The position numbers and the translations under genes are program-made. Of a stretch of DNA of 56,065 bases, positions 26,035-35,049 are shown piece by piece. The stretch lies in assembly GCF_016888125.1 (NCBI RefSeq), contig NZ_JACSWA010000603.1, positions 1 through 56,065 on the forward strand. Direction: 5' to 3'. The notes under the pieces were generated by a model. That model had not been told where the DNA came from. It made no database searches and worked only from the letters and a program-made list of their open reading frames with translations. The first letter of the stretch is position 1; each line of letters starts with the position of its first letter. Origin of the DNA: Spirulina sp. CCY15215. Lineage in GTDB: Bacteria > Cyanobacteriota > Cyanobacteriia > Cyanobacteriales > Spirulinaceae.

Positions 26035-27255
26035 TTAATCTAAACCTTGCAAAAGTTTGTTAATATGTTCGGGTTCGTGAGTCGTCATAACAGATAAACG
26101 AATGCGACTGGTGGGGACAGTTGGGGGACGAATTGCTGGAGCAAAAATGCCTTTTTCTTGTAATTTTTTGGCTGTATCGATCGCCGCTTGCGGACTTTCT
26201 AAACCAATACACAAAATGGGGGATTCTGAGGGAAAAAGAGTGAATTTTTGTATTAAGTTTTGTTTAATTATCTTGACATTTTCCCATAATCTTACTCGTC
26301 TTTCTGGCTCTTGTTGAATAATATGAATAGCCGCGATCGCCGCCGCAGTATCAGCAGGAGATAAACCCGTAGTATAAATCCAAGTAGAAGCACGATTGCG
26401 GAGAAAATCAATTAATAGTTTAGAACCTGCAACATAGCCCCCTAAACTACCCAAGGCTTTACTTAAAGTTCCAATTTGAATTAAGGGTTTTCCCGTACAA
26501 TGAAAATGCTCAACACATCCCGCCCCGGTTGTTCCTAAAACCCCCGTAGCATGAGCCTCATCAATCAGCAGCATCGCATCATAAGTGTTTGCTAATTCTA
26601 ATAGTTCGGGCAATGGGCATAAATCCCCATCCATACTAAAAACGCTATCAGTAGTAATTAAACAACGGCGATATTGTGAACGATATTGTTGTAATTTTGC
26701 TTCCAAATCTTGGCGATCGCAGTGTTCATATTCTAGTATCGTCGCACCGCTTAAAACCGCCCCATTTTTTAAACTAGAATGATTGTAGCGATCGCCTAAA
26801 ATTAAATCTCTTTGTCCCACAAGCGCCGCGATCGCCCCCAAATTTGCCAAATATCCCGAACTAAAAACCAGCGCATCTTCCGTTTGTTTCAGGTCTGCGA
26901 TCGCCTCTTCTAAATCTCGATGTAGTTGGCGATGTCCGCTTAATAAACGCGATCCCGTGCTTCCCGTGCCATAGTCCCTAGTCGCCCTTATCGCCGCTTC
27001 AACCAGGCGATCGTCCCCCGCAAGCCCTAAATAGTCATTGCTGGCAAAATTAACAACTTCTCGCCCTTCCAAGTTTACAACCGCACCCCCTCGCCCCGCG
27101 ATCGTCTTTACCGATCGATACCAATGGGCGCGATGAATACTTTCTAAGGACTTTTCCAGCCAAGAATAGGGCTTATTTCTAGTTATTTGATCCCCCCGGC
27201 GATCGCCACCCCCCTTATTAAGGGGGGCAGGGGGGATCGAAGGTTTTTTATTCAT
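26035..27255 (-). CDS. bioF: 8-amino-7-oxononanoate synthase
   Basis: PLP enzyme of biotin synthesis condensing pimeloyl-ACP/CoA with alanine. Family motifs are complete: [50 protein letters not shown] and the PLP-lysine segment [13 protein letters not shown]. The related 2-amino-3-ketobutyrate ligase is less likely. The first 25 or so residues ([20 protein letters not shown]) are unlike BioF and are coded by a G/C-run repeat element. I chose the ATG at 27255, which overlaps the proS stop by eight bases; a TTG at 27273 is also in frame. Confidence 0.88.
   Translation of the reverse strand: MNKKPSIPPAPLNKGGGDRRGDQITRNKPYSWLEKSLESIHRAHWYRSVKTIAGRGGAVVNLEGREVVNFASNDYLGLAGDDRLVEAAIRATRDYGTGSTGSRLLSGHRQLHRDLEEAIADLKQTEDALVFSSGYLANLGAIAALVGQRDLILGDRYNHSSLKNGAVLSGATILEYEHCDRQDLEAKLQQYRSQYRRCLITTDSVFSMDGDLCPLPELLELANTYDAMLLIDEAHATGVLGTTGAGCVEHFHCTGKPLIQIGTLSKALGSLGGYVAGSKLLIDFLRNRASTWIYTTGLSPADTAAAIAAIHIIQQEPERRVRLWENVKIIKQNLIQKFTLFPSESPILCIGLESPQAAIDTAKKLQEKGIFAPAIRPPTVPTSRIRLSVMTTHEPEHINKLLQGLD
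27189..27238. repeat. Dispersed repeat inside the bioF coding region
   Basis: A 50-bp element bounded by GATCCCCCC and GGGGGGATC with an internal C-run, TTATTAA, G-run palindrome. It is related to the units before xseA. It is open in the bioF frame and encodes the [11 protein letters not shown]-type peptide seen in many cyanobacterial proteins carrying such insertions. Confidence 0.75.
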
Positions 27256-29059
27256 TATTAATTGCCAAATCAAGCCAGTTTTTGATCGTTGTCACGACTT
27301 CATCTAAAGGAATATCCTGAGATTCTTTAGTCGCACGTTGAACAACTTCTACTTTACCTTCTTTGAGAGAACGTCCGGTAACAATACGATAAGGAATACC
27401 GATCAGATCGGCATCTTTAAATTTAACACCTGCTCGTTCCTTGCGATCGTCTAAAAGTGTTTCAATTCCTGCTGAATTTAATTCCTGATACAAGTTTTCT
27501 GCCGCTTCCATTGCCGTTTGATCGTTAATATTAGGAACAACAATAATGGCATGATAAGGCGCGATCGCAGGCGGCCAAATAATACCATCTTTATCGTGGG
27601 ATTGTTCCACCGCAGACTGTGCTAAACGGGAAACCCCCACCCCATAACAACCCATAACAAAAGGCGATGGTTTGCCATCTTCCCCAGTAAAAGTTGCTCC
27701 CATTTTCGCCGAGTATTTTGTTCCTAATTGGAAGATATGCCCCACTTCAATCCCTCGCGCCGATTTTAACACTTGTTCTGGGTCACGGACACAGCGATCG
27801 CCAGCTTCAGCTTTGCGTACATCTACAACTAATTTAGGAAGGGGATATTGTTGCTCCCAATTAACCCCAAAAGCATGATAACCTGACTCATTTGCCCCCG
27901 TAACAAAGTTCTTTAAATCAACAGCAGTTTGATCTACCATGCGAACAAATTGAGGATGAATATTTTTTGCTTTTTTGATGCAATCATCACTCAGATCCGC
28001 AGCAATATAACCCAAAGGTAACGGTTTTACTGCCCATTTCTTTTGTGCCACTTCATCAGGAACTTCCAGAGACAGTACAGCATTTGCGCCAAACTCAGAA
28101 ACTAACTTGCTAATTTCGTTTTGTAACTTGACATCATTAACATCGCGATCGCCGCGAATGCTGACCAAAACTAACACTAACAAATCATTATCCAAAACTG
28201 CTTCATAAAGTACATTTTTGAGAATTGCCGTAGGAGAACATTGAGCAAAATCTGCTAAAGTTGCGATGGTAGGAGTATTGGGAGTTTCCCGTTTTTCGTA
28301 CTCGCTGAAAGGAGAAAGTTCAGCATCAGGAGGAATTGATTCTGCTTTCTCCACATTAGCCGCATATTTGCCATCTTCCGTGTATAAAATCTCATCTTCG
28401 CCAATCTCTGCCAAGACCATAAACTCTTGAGAACCCGATCCCCCGATCGCCCCAGAATCCGCTTCTACTGCCACAAAATCCAAGCCACAACGAGAAAACA
28501 TATTGCGATAAGCGCGATCCATATCGCGATAAGTTTCCTTCAAACTCTCCTCATTGGTATGAAAAGAATAGCCATCTTTCATAATAAATTCCCGTCCCCG
28601 CATCAAGCCAAAACGAGGGCGAATTTCATCGCGAAACTTGCTTTGAATTTGATATAAATGAGTAGGAAGTTGGCGATAAGAACGAATCATATCTTTGGCA
28701 ATTGTGGTAATCACTTCCTCATGAGTGGGTCCGAGGGCAACTTCGCGATCGCGGCGATCTTTAAACGCAAACATGATCCCCTCTGCTTTAGTATAAGTAT
28801 CCCAACGTCCCGACTCCTTCCACAATTCCGAGGGTTGTAGTTGAGGAAGCAAACATTCTTGGGCACCCGTCGCATTCATCTCTTCCCGCACGATCGCCGA
28901 AACCTTTTGCAAAACGCGCCACATGAGGGGAAGATAGCTGTACAAACCACTGCCAACGCTTCGGATGTATCCTGCCCGCAGCAACAGTTGATGGCTGGGA
29001 ATAACCGCTTCAGCAGGAGATTCCCGGAGAGTGACAAAGAGCATTTGAGACAGTCGCAT
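27248..29059 (-). CDS. proS: Prolyl-tRNA synthetase
   Basis: Class II aminoacyl-tRNA synthetase charging tRNA-Pro. The bacterial-type arrangement is visible. The N-terminal catalytic part has [21 protein letters not shown] and [20 protein letters not shown]. The YbaK-like editing insertion lies around residues 230-390. The catalytic core then resumes ([10 protein letters not shown]) and the anticodon-binding domain follows ([20 protein letters not shown]). About 603 residues from the ATG at 29059 ([13 protein letters not shown]), the conventional start; ten further in-frame residues upstream are not family-like. bioF follows with an eight-base overlap. Confidence 0.95.
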   Translation of the reverse strand: MRLSQMLFVTLRESPAEAVIPSHQLLLRAGYIRSVGSGLYSYLPLMWRVLQKVSAIVREEMNATGAQECLLPQLQPSELWKESGRWDTYTKAEGIMFAFKDRRDREVALGPTHEEVITTIAKDMIRSYRQLPTHLYQIQSKFRDEIRPRFGLMRGREFIMKDGYSFHTNEESLKETYRDMDRAYRNMFSRCGLDFVAVEADSGAIGGSGSQEFMVLAEIGEDEILYTEDGKYAANVEKAESIPPDAELSPFSEYEKRETPNTPTIATLADFAQCSPTAILKNVLYEAVLDNDLLVLVLVSIRGDRDVNDVKLQNEISKLVSEFGANAVLSLEVPDEVAQKKWAVKPLPLGYIAADLSDDCIKKAKNIHPQFVRMVDQTAVDLKNFVTGANESGYHAFGVNWEQQYPLPKLVVDVRKAEAGDRCVRDPEQVLKSARGIEVGHIFQLGTKYSAKMGATFTGEDGKPSPFVMGCYGVGVSRLAQSAVEQSHDKDGIIWPPAIAPYHAIIVVPNINDQTAMEAAENLYQELNSAGIETLLDDRKERAGVKFKDADLIGIPYRIVTGRSLKEGKVEVVQRATKESQDIPLDEVVTTIKNWLDLAINNE

Positions 29060-29223
29060 GACAGATTTCCCTTGAGAGTGCAGTCGCATCGATCTAGGAT
29101 ATCAGTCTTGTTTGCAGATTGGGCAAGGGCTGCATAAAAGTTTGCAATACTGGTTCGAGTTCTGTCGTAGCGCGATCGGGTAGAATGTTCGTGAGAGGTT
29201 TTACCAGAGAGGAAGGAGAAATC

Positions 29224-29478
29224 GTGCAGATTACAGCCATCAAACAGGGTCAAATGTTGATATTCTCAGAAATGCTCGATATTCCTGACGGGCAAAGAGT
29301 AACCGTTGAAATTACTGAAGTAGAAAATAATGGCGATCGCAATGGTGGCCAACTGGATTTTTGGGAATCTATCCAAAAATTTCGCCAAGAAAATAATATT
29401 GAAGAAGCCGATATTGATGTTGACGAAATTTTTAAAGATGTTCGAGACAAATCCCTCGGACGCGAGGTGATTTTGTGA
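29224..29478 (+). CDS. Antitoxin of a VapC pair
   Basis: An 84-residue protein beginning MQITAIKQGQMLIFSEMLDI, with PDGQRVTVEIT and an acidic C-terminal half (NNIEEADIDVDEIFKDV). I do not recognise the exact antitoxin family. The size, the acidic tail and the overlap with a PIN toxin gene argue for the role. The GTG start is preceded by GGAAGGAG at a spacing of five bases, the strongest ribosome binding site nearby. Longer readings without such a site exist upstream. Confidence 0.72.
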   Translation: MQITAIKQGQMLIFSEMLDIPDGQRVTVEITEVENNGDRNGGQLDFWESIQKFRQENNIEEADIDVDEIFKDVRDKSLGREVIL

Positions 29479-29891
29479 GTTTAATCTTTTTACTGGATAC
29501 TAATACTTTATCTGAGCCTTTGCGCCCGCGCCCTAATGAAAATGTTCTCAGACAAATTGCAACTTATCGTCAGGAAATTGCAACGGCGACTCCTGTAATA
29601 CAGGAAATCTTGTTTGGATGCAATCGATTGCCGCTATCCAAAAAACGCAGACAAATCGAAACTTATCTGCAAAAATCCGTGTTGTCTAAGATTCCAATTT
29701 TGCCCTACGATTTGACTTCTGCAATATGGCACGCCCGAGAAAGAGCGCGTTTGGTCAATATTGGCAGAACACCACCATTTGCTGATAGTCAAATTGCCGC
29801 GATCGCCAAGGCAAACAATCTAATTTTGGTGACGAATAATGTCGCTGATTATGCCAATTTTAAAGATTTGCAGGTAGAAAACTGGCATTAG
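29475..29891 (+). CDS. vapC: VapC-type PIN-domain ribonuclease toxin
   Basis: Type II toxin of 138 residues. PIN-domain acidic residues are in place: LLDTNTLSE (first Asp, about residue 8), VIQEILFG (Glu, about 44), PPFADSQIAAIA (Asp, about 103) and VTNNVADY. Such enzymes cleave tRNA or other RNA until neutralised by the antitoxin. The GTG start overlaps the antitoxin stop by four bases. The pair appears intact, unlike several other modules in the window. Confidence 0.88.
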   Translation: MSLIFLLDTNTLSEPLRPRPNENVLRQIATYRQEIATATPVIQEILFGCNRLPLSKKRRQIETYLQKSVLSKIPILPYDLTSAIWHARERARLVNIGRTPPFADSQIAAIAKANNLILVTNNVADYANFKDLQVENWH

Positions 29892-29965
29892 TTAAATCAG
29901 ATTATAACTGTCAAATCATCCCCGATGAATACTCGGTTTTTAATAATATTTAAGCCAAGTCTTAA

Positions 29966-30580
29966 TTATCTCTTTTTCAATTTCTTCTTAGCTTTTGCAG
30001 CATTAATAACATTCTTGTTCGCAGTGAATACTATGATACCGGGAACGGTACAATAATCTCCGTCATCGGTAATAACTTGTTTGACATTTTCTTTTTTCAT
30101 TGCTTCGAGAATGAACAAATCATAGCCATCTAGAGGTTGAGTTTGTAATCGAGTCAATGCAGCATTAGTTGTGGTTTCATTAATGGGAATATCAAGTGAG
30201 ACCGCAGAATGTGCTACAATTCCCCAAGCAGCTTGTATTTCAGCAACAACTTTTGCTCGCTGTTTTGGATGATTATGGCGGTATTCCTTCGATTTCAGCA
30301 TAGAATTAAAAATTTCTCTTTCTGTCTTTTCGATAAGATGAGCTACTTCGGCAAGAGAAAGACCACAGTATTTAAGATGAGAATTAAAAGAAAGTGCATT
30401 TTTCAAATATGTGGGATAATGTTTTATTTGATAAGATAGAGATGATGCAAGAGGATGACTGGCTTGACTATAGGCTAACCAATACCAAACATTAGTATCT
30501 ACCAGAAAAATGTCATCCTTTTTCGGAGTATCAGAGCAAATATCGACAACTTCCGCTTGAATATTGTAATAAATTGACAT
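29966..30580 (-). CDS. PIN-domain protein of a HATPase-STAS-PIN module
   Basis: A 204-residue protein with PIN acidic motifs FLVDTNVWYWLA (about residue 27), LSLAEVAHLIEK (about 74), LDGYDLFILEAMK (about 150) and ITDDGDY (about 170). It has a long helical insertion between the first and second Asp regions and a very basic C-terminus (AKAKKKLKKR). It is larger than VapC toxins (about 130-140). It shares one base with the stop of the STAS-like gene (TAATG), so translation is coupled. It is probably an RNase regulated by the two upstream genes; this is inference. Confidence 0.78.
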   Translation of the reverse strand: MSIYYNIQAEVVDICSDTPKKDDIFLVDTNVWYWLAYSQASHPLASSLSYQIKHYPTYLKNALSFNSHLKYCGLSLAEVAHLIEKTEREIFNSMLKSKEYRHNHPKQRAKVVAEIQAAWGIVAHSAVSLDIPINETTTNAALTRLQTQPLDGYDLFILEAMKKENVKQVITDDGDYCTVPGIIVFTANKNVINAAKAKKKLKKR

Positions 30581-30927
30581 TAAACACCTGTAGCTTGTTC
30601 TTCAATAACTTTATCAACTTTACTCCGATACTTTTCATCAGAGTAATATCTTTTAGAATTTTCTATTACTTGTTTCAGAATTGATTTACCAATCGAATTG
30701 AGATTAGGAAATGTCAACAGTCGGTTTAGATTATCTGGCTCAATATCTCTGAGTAACTGACCGATCGCAAAGTTAAAGAAGGGCGATGCAAAAATTTCAA
30801 CCCCTGCAAAGTCTAACTCGACAGGACACTCTGCCAATAATTCGGGGTGGATGCGATCGTAAACAATTTGGCCGTCTTCACAGGTCATGCAGTTTTTGCC
30901 AACTAAGGTATGGATTTCGAGTTTCAT
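30580..30927 (-). CDS. STAS-like domain protein (DUF4325)
   Basis: A 115-residue protein whose central part, PVELDFAGVEIFASPFFNFA (about residues 37-56), has the beta-strand/helix signature of DUF4325, a STAS-like domain. DUF4325 genes usually neighbour an ATP-binding GHKL protein, as here (gap of 14 bases). By analogy with SpoIIAA/SpoIIAB-type pairs, the STAS-like protein could be bound or phosphorylated by the ATPase. I do not see an obvious conserved Ser/Thr phosphosite, only a Ser in the FASPFF loop. GGGAG precedes the start. Confidence 0.75.
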   Translation of the reverse strand: MKLEIHTLVGKNCMTCEDGQIVYDRIHPELLAECPVELDFAGVEIFASPFFNFAIGQLLRDIEPDNLNRLLTFPNLNSIGKSILKQVIENSKRYYSDEKYRSKVDKVIEEQATGV

Positions 30928-30941
30928 GGTGGCTGTCTCCC

Positions 30942-31439
30942 TTAGAAAAGTGGTTCATTGTCTGATTCTGACAAGAGCGGATATAAAGAGTAATAAGACT
31001 CATCACATAGCAATGTGATATTAACTAGAGTTCCTTCAAAAAAGTTTTCCCTAATTTTATACTCTTCTTGACTTTCATTAAGTATTGCATACCCATCATG
31101 GCTGAAAATCTCCAATTTTCCTTTATTTTTCTTTACAAAATTTCTCAACAAATCTAATCCGATCCCTCTCGCTTCTCCTCGTCGAGTTGTTGTTCCGGCC
31201 TTAAAAGCCCATTTTAGCGCTTTGTCTGCGGCAAAATCAGCTTTTTCTAAAAAATCCCTAACATTATGAGGTATTCCGATTCCAAAGTCAACAACAGTGA
31301 GTTGTAGTTTATTGAGCTTAGGAAAATGCTGTCCGCAACTAAAAACACCGATATCAGTTTTTCCATGTTCAAAGGCATTCGCGTATATTTCCCAAACTGT
31401 TGAGACAATAAGCGTTTTTAAGTCTTGACCAATATTCAC
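30942..31439 (-). CDS. GHKL/HATPase_c ATP-binding protein, 5' end probably lost
   Basis: The 165 residues contain a complete GHKL ATP-binding fold. The N box is WEIYANAFEHG (about residue 16), G1 is VVDFGIGIP (about 53) and G2 is ARGIGLDLLRNFV (about 95). It resembles anti-sigma-factor-type or histidine-kinase ATPase domains without a phosphoacceptor. The GTG at 31439 is merely the first canonical start in frame. Protein-like sequence continues upstream for 44 codons to a TAG at 31572-31574, with no ATG, GTG or TTG. The gene therefore seems truncated or mutated at its 5' end. It heads the STAS and PIN genes. Confidence 0.72.
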   Translation of the reverse strand: MNIGQDLKTLIVSTVWEIYANAFEHGKTDIGVFSCGQHFPKLNKLQLTVVDFGIGIPHNVRDFLEKADFAADKALKWAFKAGTTTRRGEARGIGLDLLRNFVKKNKGKLEIFSHDGYAILNESQEEYKIRENFFEGTLVNITLLCDESYYSLYPLLSESDNEPLF

Positions 31440-31571
31440 CCAACCTCGTCCTAACCACTGTTCTTTAAGATAATCAACAAGAGCATCTTTGTTTTGTTCT
31501 CGATCTTCTCGATACGGTACGGAATTTCCTTGCCAAGGTTCTGTATTTGCTCCAAGAATGCCCTCGCTTGC
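31440..31571 (-). pseudogene. Upstream in-frame remnant of the HATPase gene
   Basis: These 44 codons are in frame with the HATPase gene and read as plausible protein: GILGANTEPWQGNSVPYRED, then a segment ending YLKEQWLGRGW. They contain no start codon and are closed by TAG. Codon usage and composition match the downstream gene. This suggests that the original gene began further upstream and was cut or mutated. Confidence 0.5.
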
Positions 31572-31746
31572 CTAAAATATCCCAAGCATAGGCTTTTTGG
31601 AGCATAATGCGATCGCCAGTTTTTGTCTAATCTCCTTTGTCCTTATCTGCTAGATAAAACCATGTCTCTCTGTTTTTGATCTGGGATGAGGCAAGGATTG
31701 CGCTACAATCGAGAGCAGAGATAATAGCTGCGATCGCAAAATTCCC

Positions 31747-33192
31747 ATGCCTTTTACCCCCAACCCCATTGCCTTTGGAACCGACGGCTGGCGCGGTTTA
31801 ATTGCCGCCGATTTTACCTTTGAGCGAGTCACTTTAGTTGCTCCTCTTGCGGCAGAAGTGTTAGCGAAAAATTTTGGCGAAACTACTGGCAGTAACTTAA
31901 TTGCTGTCGGATACGATCGCCGTTTTCTAGCAGAATCCTTCGCTAAAGCCGTAGCAGAATCCGTGCAAGAAGCAGGTTTTGATGTTCTCCTTGCCGATGG
32001 TTACGCCCCAACCCCCGCTTTATCCTGGGCAGCAAAAGAGCGAGGAGCGCTTGGTTCTTTAGTTCTCACAGCTAGTCACAATCCCGCAGGTTACTTAGGC
32101 TTAAAAGTCAAAGGAGCATTTGGAGGCTCGGTAACACAAGAGATCACTAAGCAAATAGAAGCATTACTTCCTCGCGGTTTTGTGGGAGGGAAGATGCCTG
32201 GAAAATTGGAGTATTTCGATGCTTGGGAAAGTTATTGTCGGGAATTGCGCTCCAAAGTAGATATTGCTAAAATTGCCAATGCCATTACCTCCGGGAAGAT
32301 CCGCGTTTTTGCTGATGTCATGCACGGTGCGGCGGCGACGGGGTTAAAGCGCTTGTTAGGGGTAGAGATTGAAGAAATTAACGGCGATCGCGATCCCCTG
32401 TTTGAAGGAGGCGCACCGGAACCCCTCCCCAAGTATATTCCTAAACTATTCCGCGCTATTCGCGAGGCGGCACGAGAAGGTAAAGAAGAGATTCGCGTCG
32501 GATTTGTCTTTGATGGGGATAGCGATCGCATTGCCGCCGTAGATGGAGCAGGAAATTTCCACAGTTCGCAAATTCTCATCCCTATCCTCATGGAACATTT
32601 ATCCCAACGCAAGGGATTTAAAGGAGAAATTGTGAAAACCATTAGCGGCTCGGATATCATCGCCCGTTTAGCAGAATCCTATCATATTCCCCTTTATGAA
32701 ACCGCGATCGGCTACAAGTATATAGCCGATCGGATGCTGTCAGCAGAAGTTCTCCTGGGAGGAGAAGAGTCTGGGGGGATCGGCTATGGCTCCCATATTC
32801 CCGAACGAGATGCCCTCTTAGCCGCCCTTTACGTCCTCGAAGCCGTGGTAGAATCTGGGCGAGATATCAGGGATCTCTACGCAGATTTACAGGCACAGGC
32901 AAACTTTCAATCAGCCTACGATCGCATCGATATTCCTCTTGCCAGTATGGAGGAACGAGGGAAATTATTAGCACTTCTTAACACCAATACCCCCACAGAA
33001 GTCGCAGGAAAAGCCGTAACAGACTGTTTAACCATTGATGGTTATAAGTTCCGATTAGAAGATGGCAGTTGGTTACTGATACGATTTAGCGGCACAGAAC
33101 CCGTTTTGCGTCTTTATTGTGAAGCAACAGATGAGGCGCAGGTTAAGAAAACCCTAGAATGGGCAAAAAATTGGGCAAATTCCGCACTTTAA
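31747..33192 (+). CDS. Phosphoglucomutase/phosphomannomutase family protein
   Basis: Alpha-D-phosphohexomutase of 481 residues with all four domain signatures. The phosphoserine loop is TASHNPAGYLGLKVKG (about residue 97). The metal loop is FDGDSDRIAA (about 257). The sugar-binding loop is GGEESGGIGYGSHIPERD and the phosphate-binding C-terminal loop is IRFSGTEPVLRLY. It interconverts hexose 1- and 6-phosphates for glycogen or nucleotide-sugar synthesis. Whether glucose, mannose or glucosamine phosphate is preferred cannot be told; the sugar loop GEESGG fits glucose/mannose types. Confidence 0.9.
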   Translation: MPFTPNPIAFGTDGWRGLIAADFTFERVTLVAPLAAEVLAKNFGETTGSNLIAVGYDRRFLAESFAKAVAESVQEAGFDVLLADGYAPTPALSWAAKERGALGSLVLTASHNPAGYLGLKVKGAFGGSVTQEITKQIEALLPRGFVGGKMPGKLEYFDAWESYCRELRSKVDIAKIANAITSGKIRVFADVMHGAAATGLKRLLGVEIEEINGDRDPLFEGGAPEPLPKYIPKLFRAIREAAREGKEEIRVGFVFDGDSDRIAAVDGAGNFHSSQILIPILMEHLSQRKGFKGEIVKTISGSDIIARLAESYHIPLYETAIGYKYIADRMLSAEVLLGGEESGGIGYGSHIPERDALLAALYVLEAVVESGRDIRDLYADLQAQANFQSAYDRIDIPLASMEERGKLLALLNTNTPTEVAGKAVTDCLTIDGYKFRLEDGSWLLIRFSGTEPVLRLYCEATDEAQVKKTLEWAKNWANSAL

Positions 33193-33227
33193 ATCGGTAC
33201 TTTCAAGATAACAGAGGCATCCTCTCC

Positions 33228-33977
33228 ATGACTGCTCATTACGATCGCATTGCTGAACTTTACGTGAAAACCCAAGACTTACCTTATCGTCCTCATATTG
33301 AAGAGTACACCTACTGGCAAATCATTGAGGACATTGCTGGACTATCGGTGCTGGATCTCGCTTGTGGGGATGGACTTTATACCCGACAATTTAAAGAAAA
33401 AGGTGCTTCTCGGGTAGTAGGCGTAGATATTTCCTCGAAAATGATCGAACTGGCAAGAGAACAGGAAAATGAGCGTCCTTTAGGTATTGAGTATATTGTT
33501 AGAGATGCCCTTAAATTAGGCAAAATTGGTGAATTTGATCGCGTTGTTTCCTCCTATTTATTGGCTTATGCCCAAACGCGATCGCAGCTTTTACAAATGT
33601 GTCTGCATATATTCCTCAATCTTAAACCAGGAGGGTATTTTATAAGTATCAATACTAATTATCAATTTCCCCATCAAGAGTCTTCGCGATTAAAGAAATA
33701 CGGTATAACTTTTACACTACCCACTTCGATACAAGAAGGCGAGGCGATCGCTTTTACTTTAAAAACCATTGGCGATGGTCAAGATGTTGAATTTGATAAT
33801 TATTATTTTAATCGTAGTACCTACGAAGAAGTTTTTCGAGAAGTAGGATTTTCGGAAATCCATTGGCATCAACTCATTGTTTCTCCAGAAGGGATTGAGG
33901 TAAAAGGGCGAGAATTTTGGCAGGATTTTCTCGATTACCCCATCTTTATTGGCATCAAGTGCCTAAAATCAAGATAG
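33228..33977 (+). CDS. Class I SAM-dependent methyltransferase
   Basis: About 249 residues with a Rossmann-like methyltransferase core. Motif I is VLDLACGDGLYTRQF, the acidic end of strand 2 is VVGVDISSKMIELA, and the post-I segment is VSSYLLAYAQTRSQLLQM, followed by LKPGGYFISINTNY. The substrate is unknown. I start at the ATG (MTAHYDRIAELY); an in-frame ATG 69 bases upstream would lie within the preceding mutase gene and lacks family-like sequence. It follows the mutase closely and may be co-transcribed. Confidence 0.85.
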   Translation: MTAHYDRIAELYVKTQDLPYRPHIEEYTYWQIIEDIAGLSVLDLACGDGLYTRQFKEKGASRVVGVDISSKMIELAREQENERPLGIEYIVRDALKLGKIGEFDRVVSSYLLAYAQTRSQLLQMCLHIFLNLKPGGYFISINTNYQFPHQESSRLKKYGITFTLPTSIQEGEAIAFTLKTIGDGQDVEFDNYYFNRSTYEEVFREVGFSEIHWHQLIVSPEGIEVKGREFWQDFLDYPIFIGIKCLKSR

Positions 33978-34009
33978 AGATATCAGCATCATTCCCGAAC
34001 TTTCGATTC

Positions 34010-34486
34010 TTACTCTCTGGCAGAGAGACGATAGTGCCAGTTTTCGCTATTCATCGAACCCACCCAAATTTTATAGACTCCCGCTTTCCAGTCTGTATCG
34101 TGAATGGCTGCATCTTCACCAGATGCACCATTATAGCCGCAGCGAAATTGTTTTGCGGAATCGGGTCCTTGAATCACAAGAGTGGTATCTTTACCACCGC
34201 TATGAATAATCAGATTTAATTCTGTTATATCTTCTGTGAGTTCCATGATATGATCCGGAATTTGTGAGCCAAAACCCATACAAACATTACCTCGATAATC
34301 TCGAGGGGATAAATTATTGGCTAAATCGTAATGTCCGCCAGTATTACCCGTGACTGTTGCATCTGCGCGATCGAACCCTCGGGCGAGATTTAAGGGGTCG
34401 AAATTGGCATTTTGCGCTAAAACGGGAACAGAGGTTAAACCCGCAATTAAAAGAATTAAAAAATGATAGCGATTGATGTGAAACAT
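34010..34486 (-). CDS. Secreted protein, PPC-like, unknown function
   Basis: Signal peptide MFHINRYHFLILLIAGLTSV with cleavage likely after VLAQ. The mature part of about 130 residues begins FDPLNLARGFDRADATVTGN. It contains LNLIIHSGGKDTTLVIQGPD, then four Cys-free beta-like segments and WKAGVYKIWVGSMNSENWHY. The pattern resembles small cyanobacterial exported proteins with a pre-peptidase C-terminal-like fold. No catalytic residues are evident. GAGGAGGAG lies six bases before the ATG. Confidence 0.6.
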   Translation of the reverse strand: MFHINRYHFLILLIAGLTSVPVLAQNANFDPLNLARGFDRADATVTGNTGGHYDLANNLSPRDYRGNVCMGFGSQIPDHIMELTEDITELNLIIHSGGKDTTLVIQGPDSAKQFRCGYNGASGEDAAIHDTDWKAGVYKIWVGSMNSENWHYRLSARE

Positions 34487-34740
34487 AAACTCCTCCTCTC
34501 AACAAACTCTTCGGGATCGAACCTTCTTATGCGATTCCTGTACCAAACTGCCCGCGATCGCAATTTTGTTCGATCTTTATCCTGTTTATTTTAATTGCTC
34601 CCGAGAAAGGAAATCAAGAGCAAGGACAGTCCTCAGTTTGACACAAGGGAGGCGATCGCAATTTTGTTAATTGTTATGATCTTTCCCACTGGTTAAAAAA
34701 GTCTTTTTATGCTAAAACAGCCAAAATAGTAATAAATCCC

Positions 34741-34905
34741 ATGCCTGCGATCGCCTTACTCGGTTTAATCTTTGTCCTCAATTTGTTCTTTGAATTTATA
34801 GGGATATTTTTGCCTCTCGATTTGCTTCACCTGCTTAGTTTTGCGGGGAAATGGTGCGGGATAGTCGCGATCGCCCTGATAGTCGGATGGTGTTTTGGAG
34901 ATTAA
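34741..34905 (+). CDS. Possible small membrane protein (54 aa)
   Basis: A short frame encodes a very hydrophobic peptide with two predicted membrane segments (ALLGLIFVLNLFFEFIGIFL and IVAIALIVGWCFG). No clear ribosome binding site is present and I recognise no family. The composition is typical of small cyanobacterial membrane proteins, so I list it with low confidence. The rest of the 560-base gap between 34487 and 35049 shows only two HIP1 sites followed by ATTTTGTT and the promoter-like box before the next gene. Confidence 0.35.
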   Translation: MPAIALLGLIFVLNLFFEFIGIFLPLDLLHLLSFAGKWCGIVAIALIVGWCFGD

Positions 34906-34992
34906 ATGCCTAGGTTTTTTCAGCCGATTACCCATTCTCAATAACTCCTTTAATGCAATAGATATTTAGGTTTTGGCGATCGCGCCACTTCT

Positions 34993-35022
34993 TTTACCCA
35001 TTTTTTTTAATCGTGCTATAGT
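34993..35022 (+). promoter_or_regulatory. Weak promoter for the DUF4209-PIN operon
   Basis: TTTACC and TATAGT are spaced by 18 bases, with the -10-like box 28 bases before the first ATG. AGTAGA is repeated just downstream. Consensus match only; the -35 box is poor. Confidence 0.3.
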
Positions 35023-35049
35023 ACAAATAAATAAGTAGACCAGTAGAAT

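Noticed and set aside
29140-29180. tRNA-like GGTTCGAGTTC sequence
   Set aside because: The T-arm-like motif has no matching acceptor, D or anticodon arms. No tRNA gene can be folded.
31575-31640. Open peptide IMLQKAYAWDILGK in another frame upstream of the HATPase remnant
   Set aside because: It has a plausible composition, but I could not match it to a family or show that it belongs to the HATPase gene by a frameshift.
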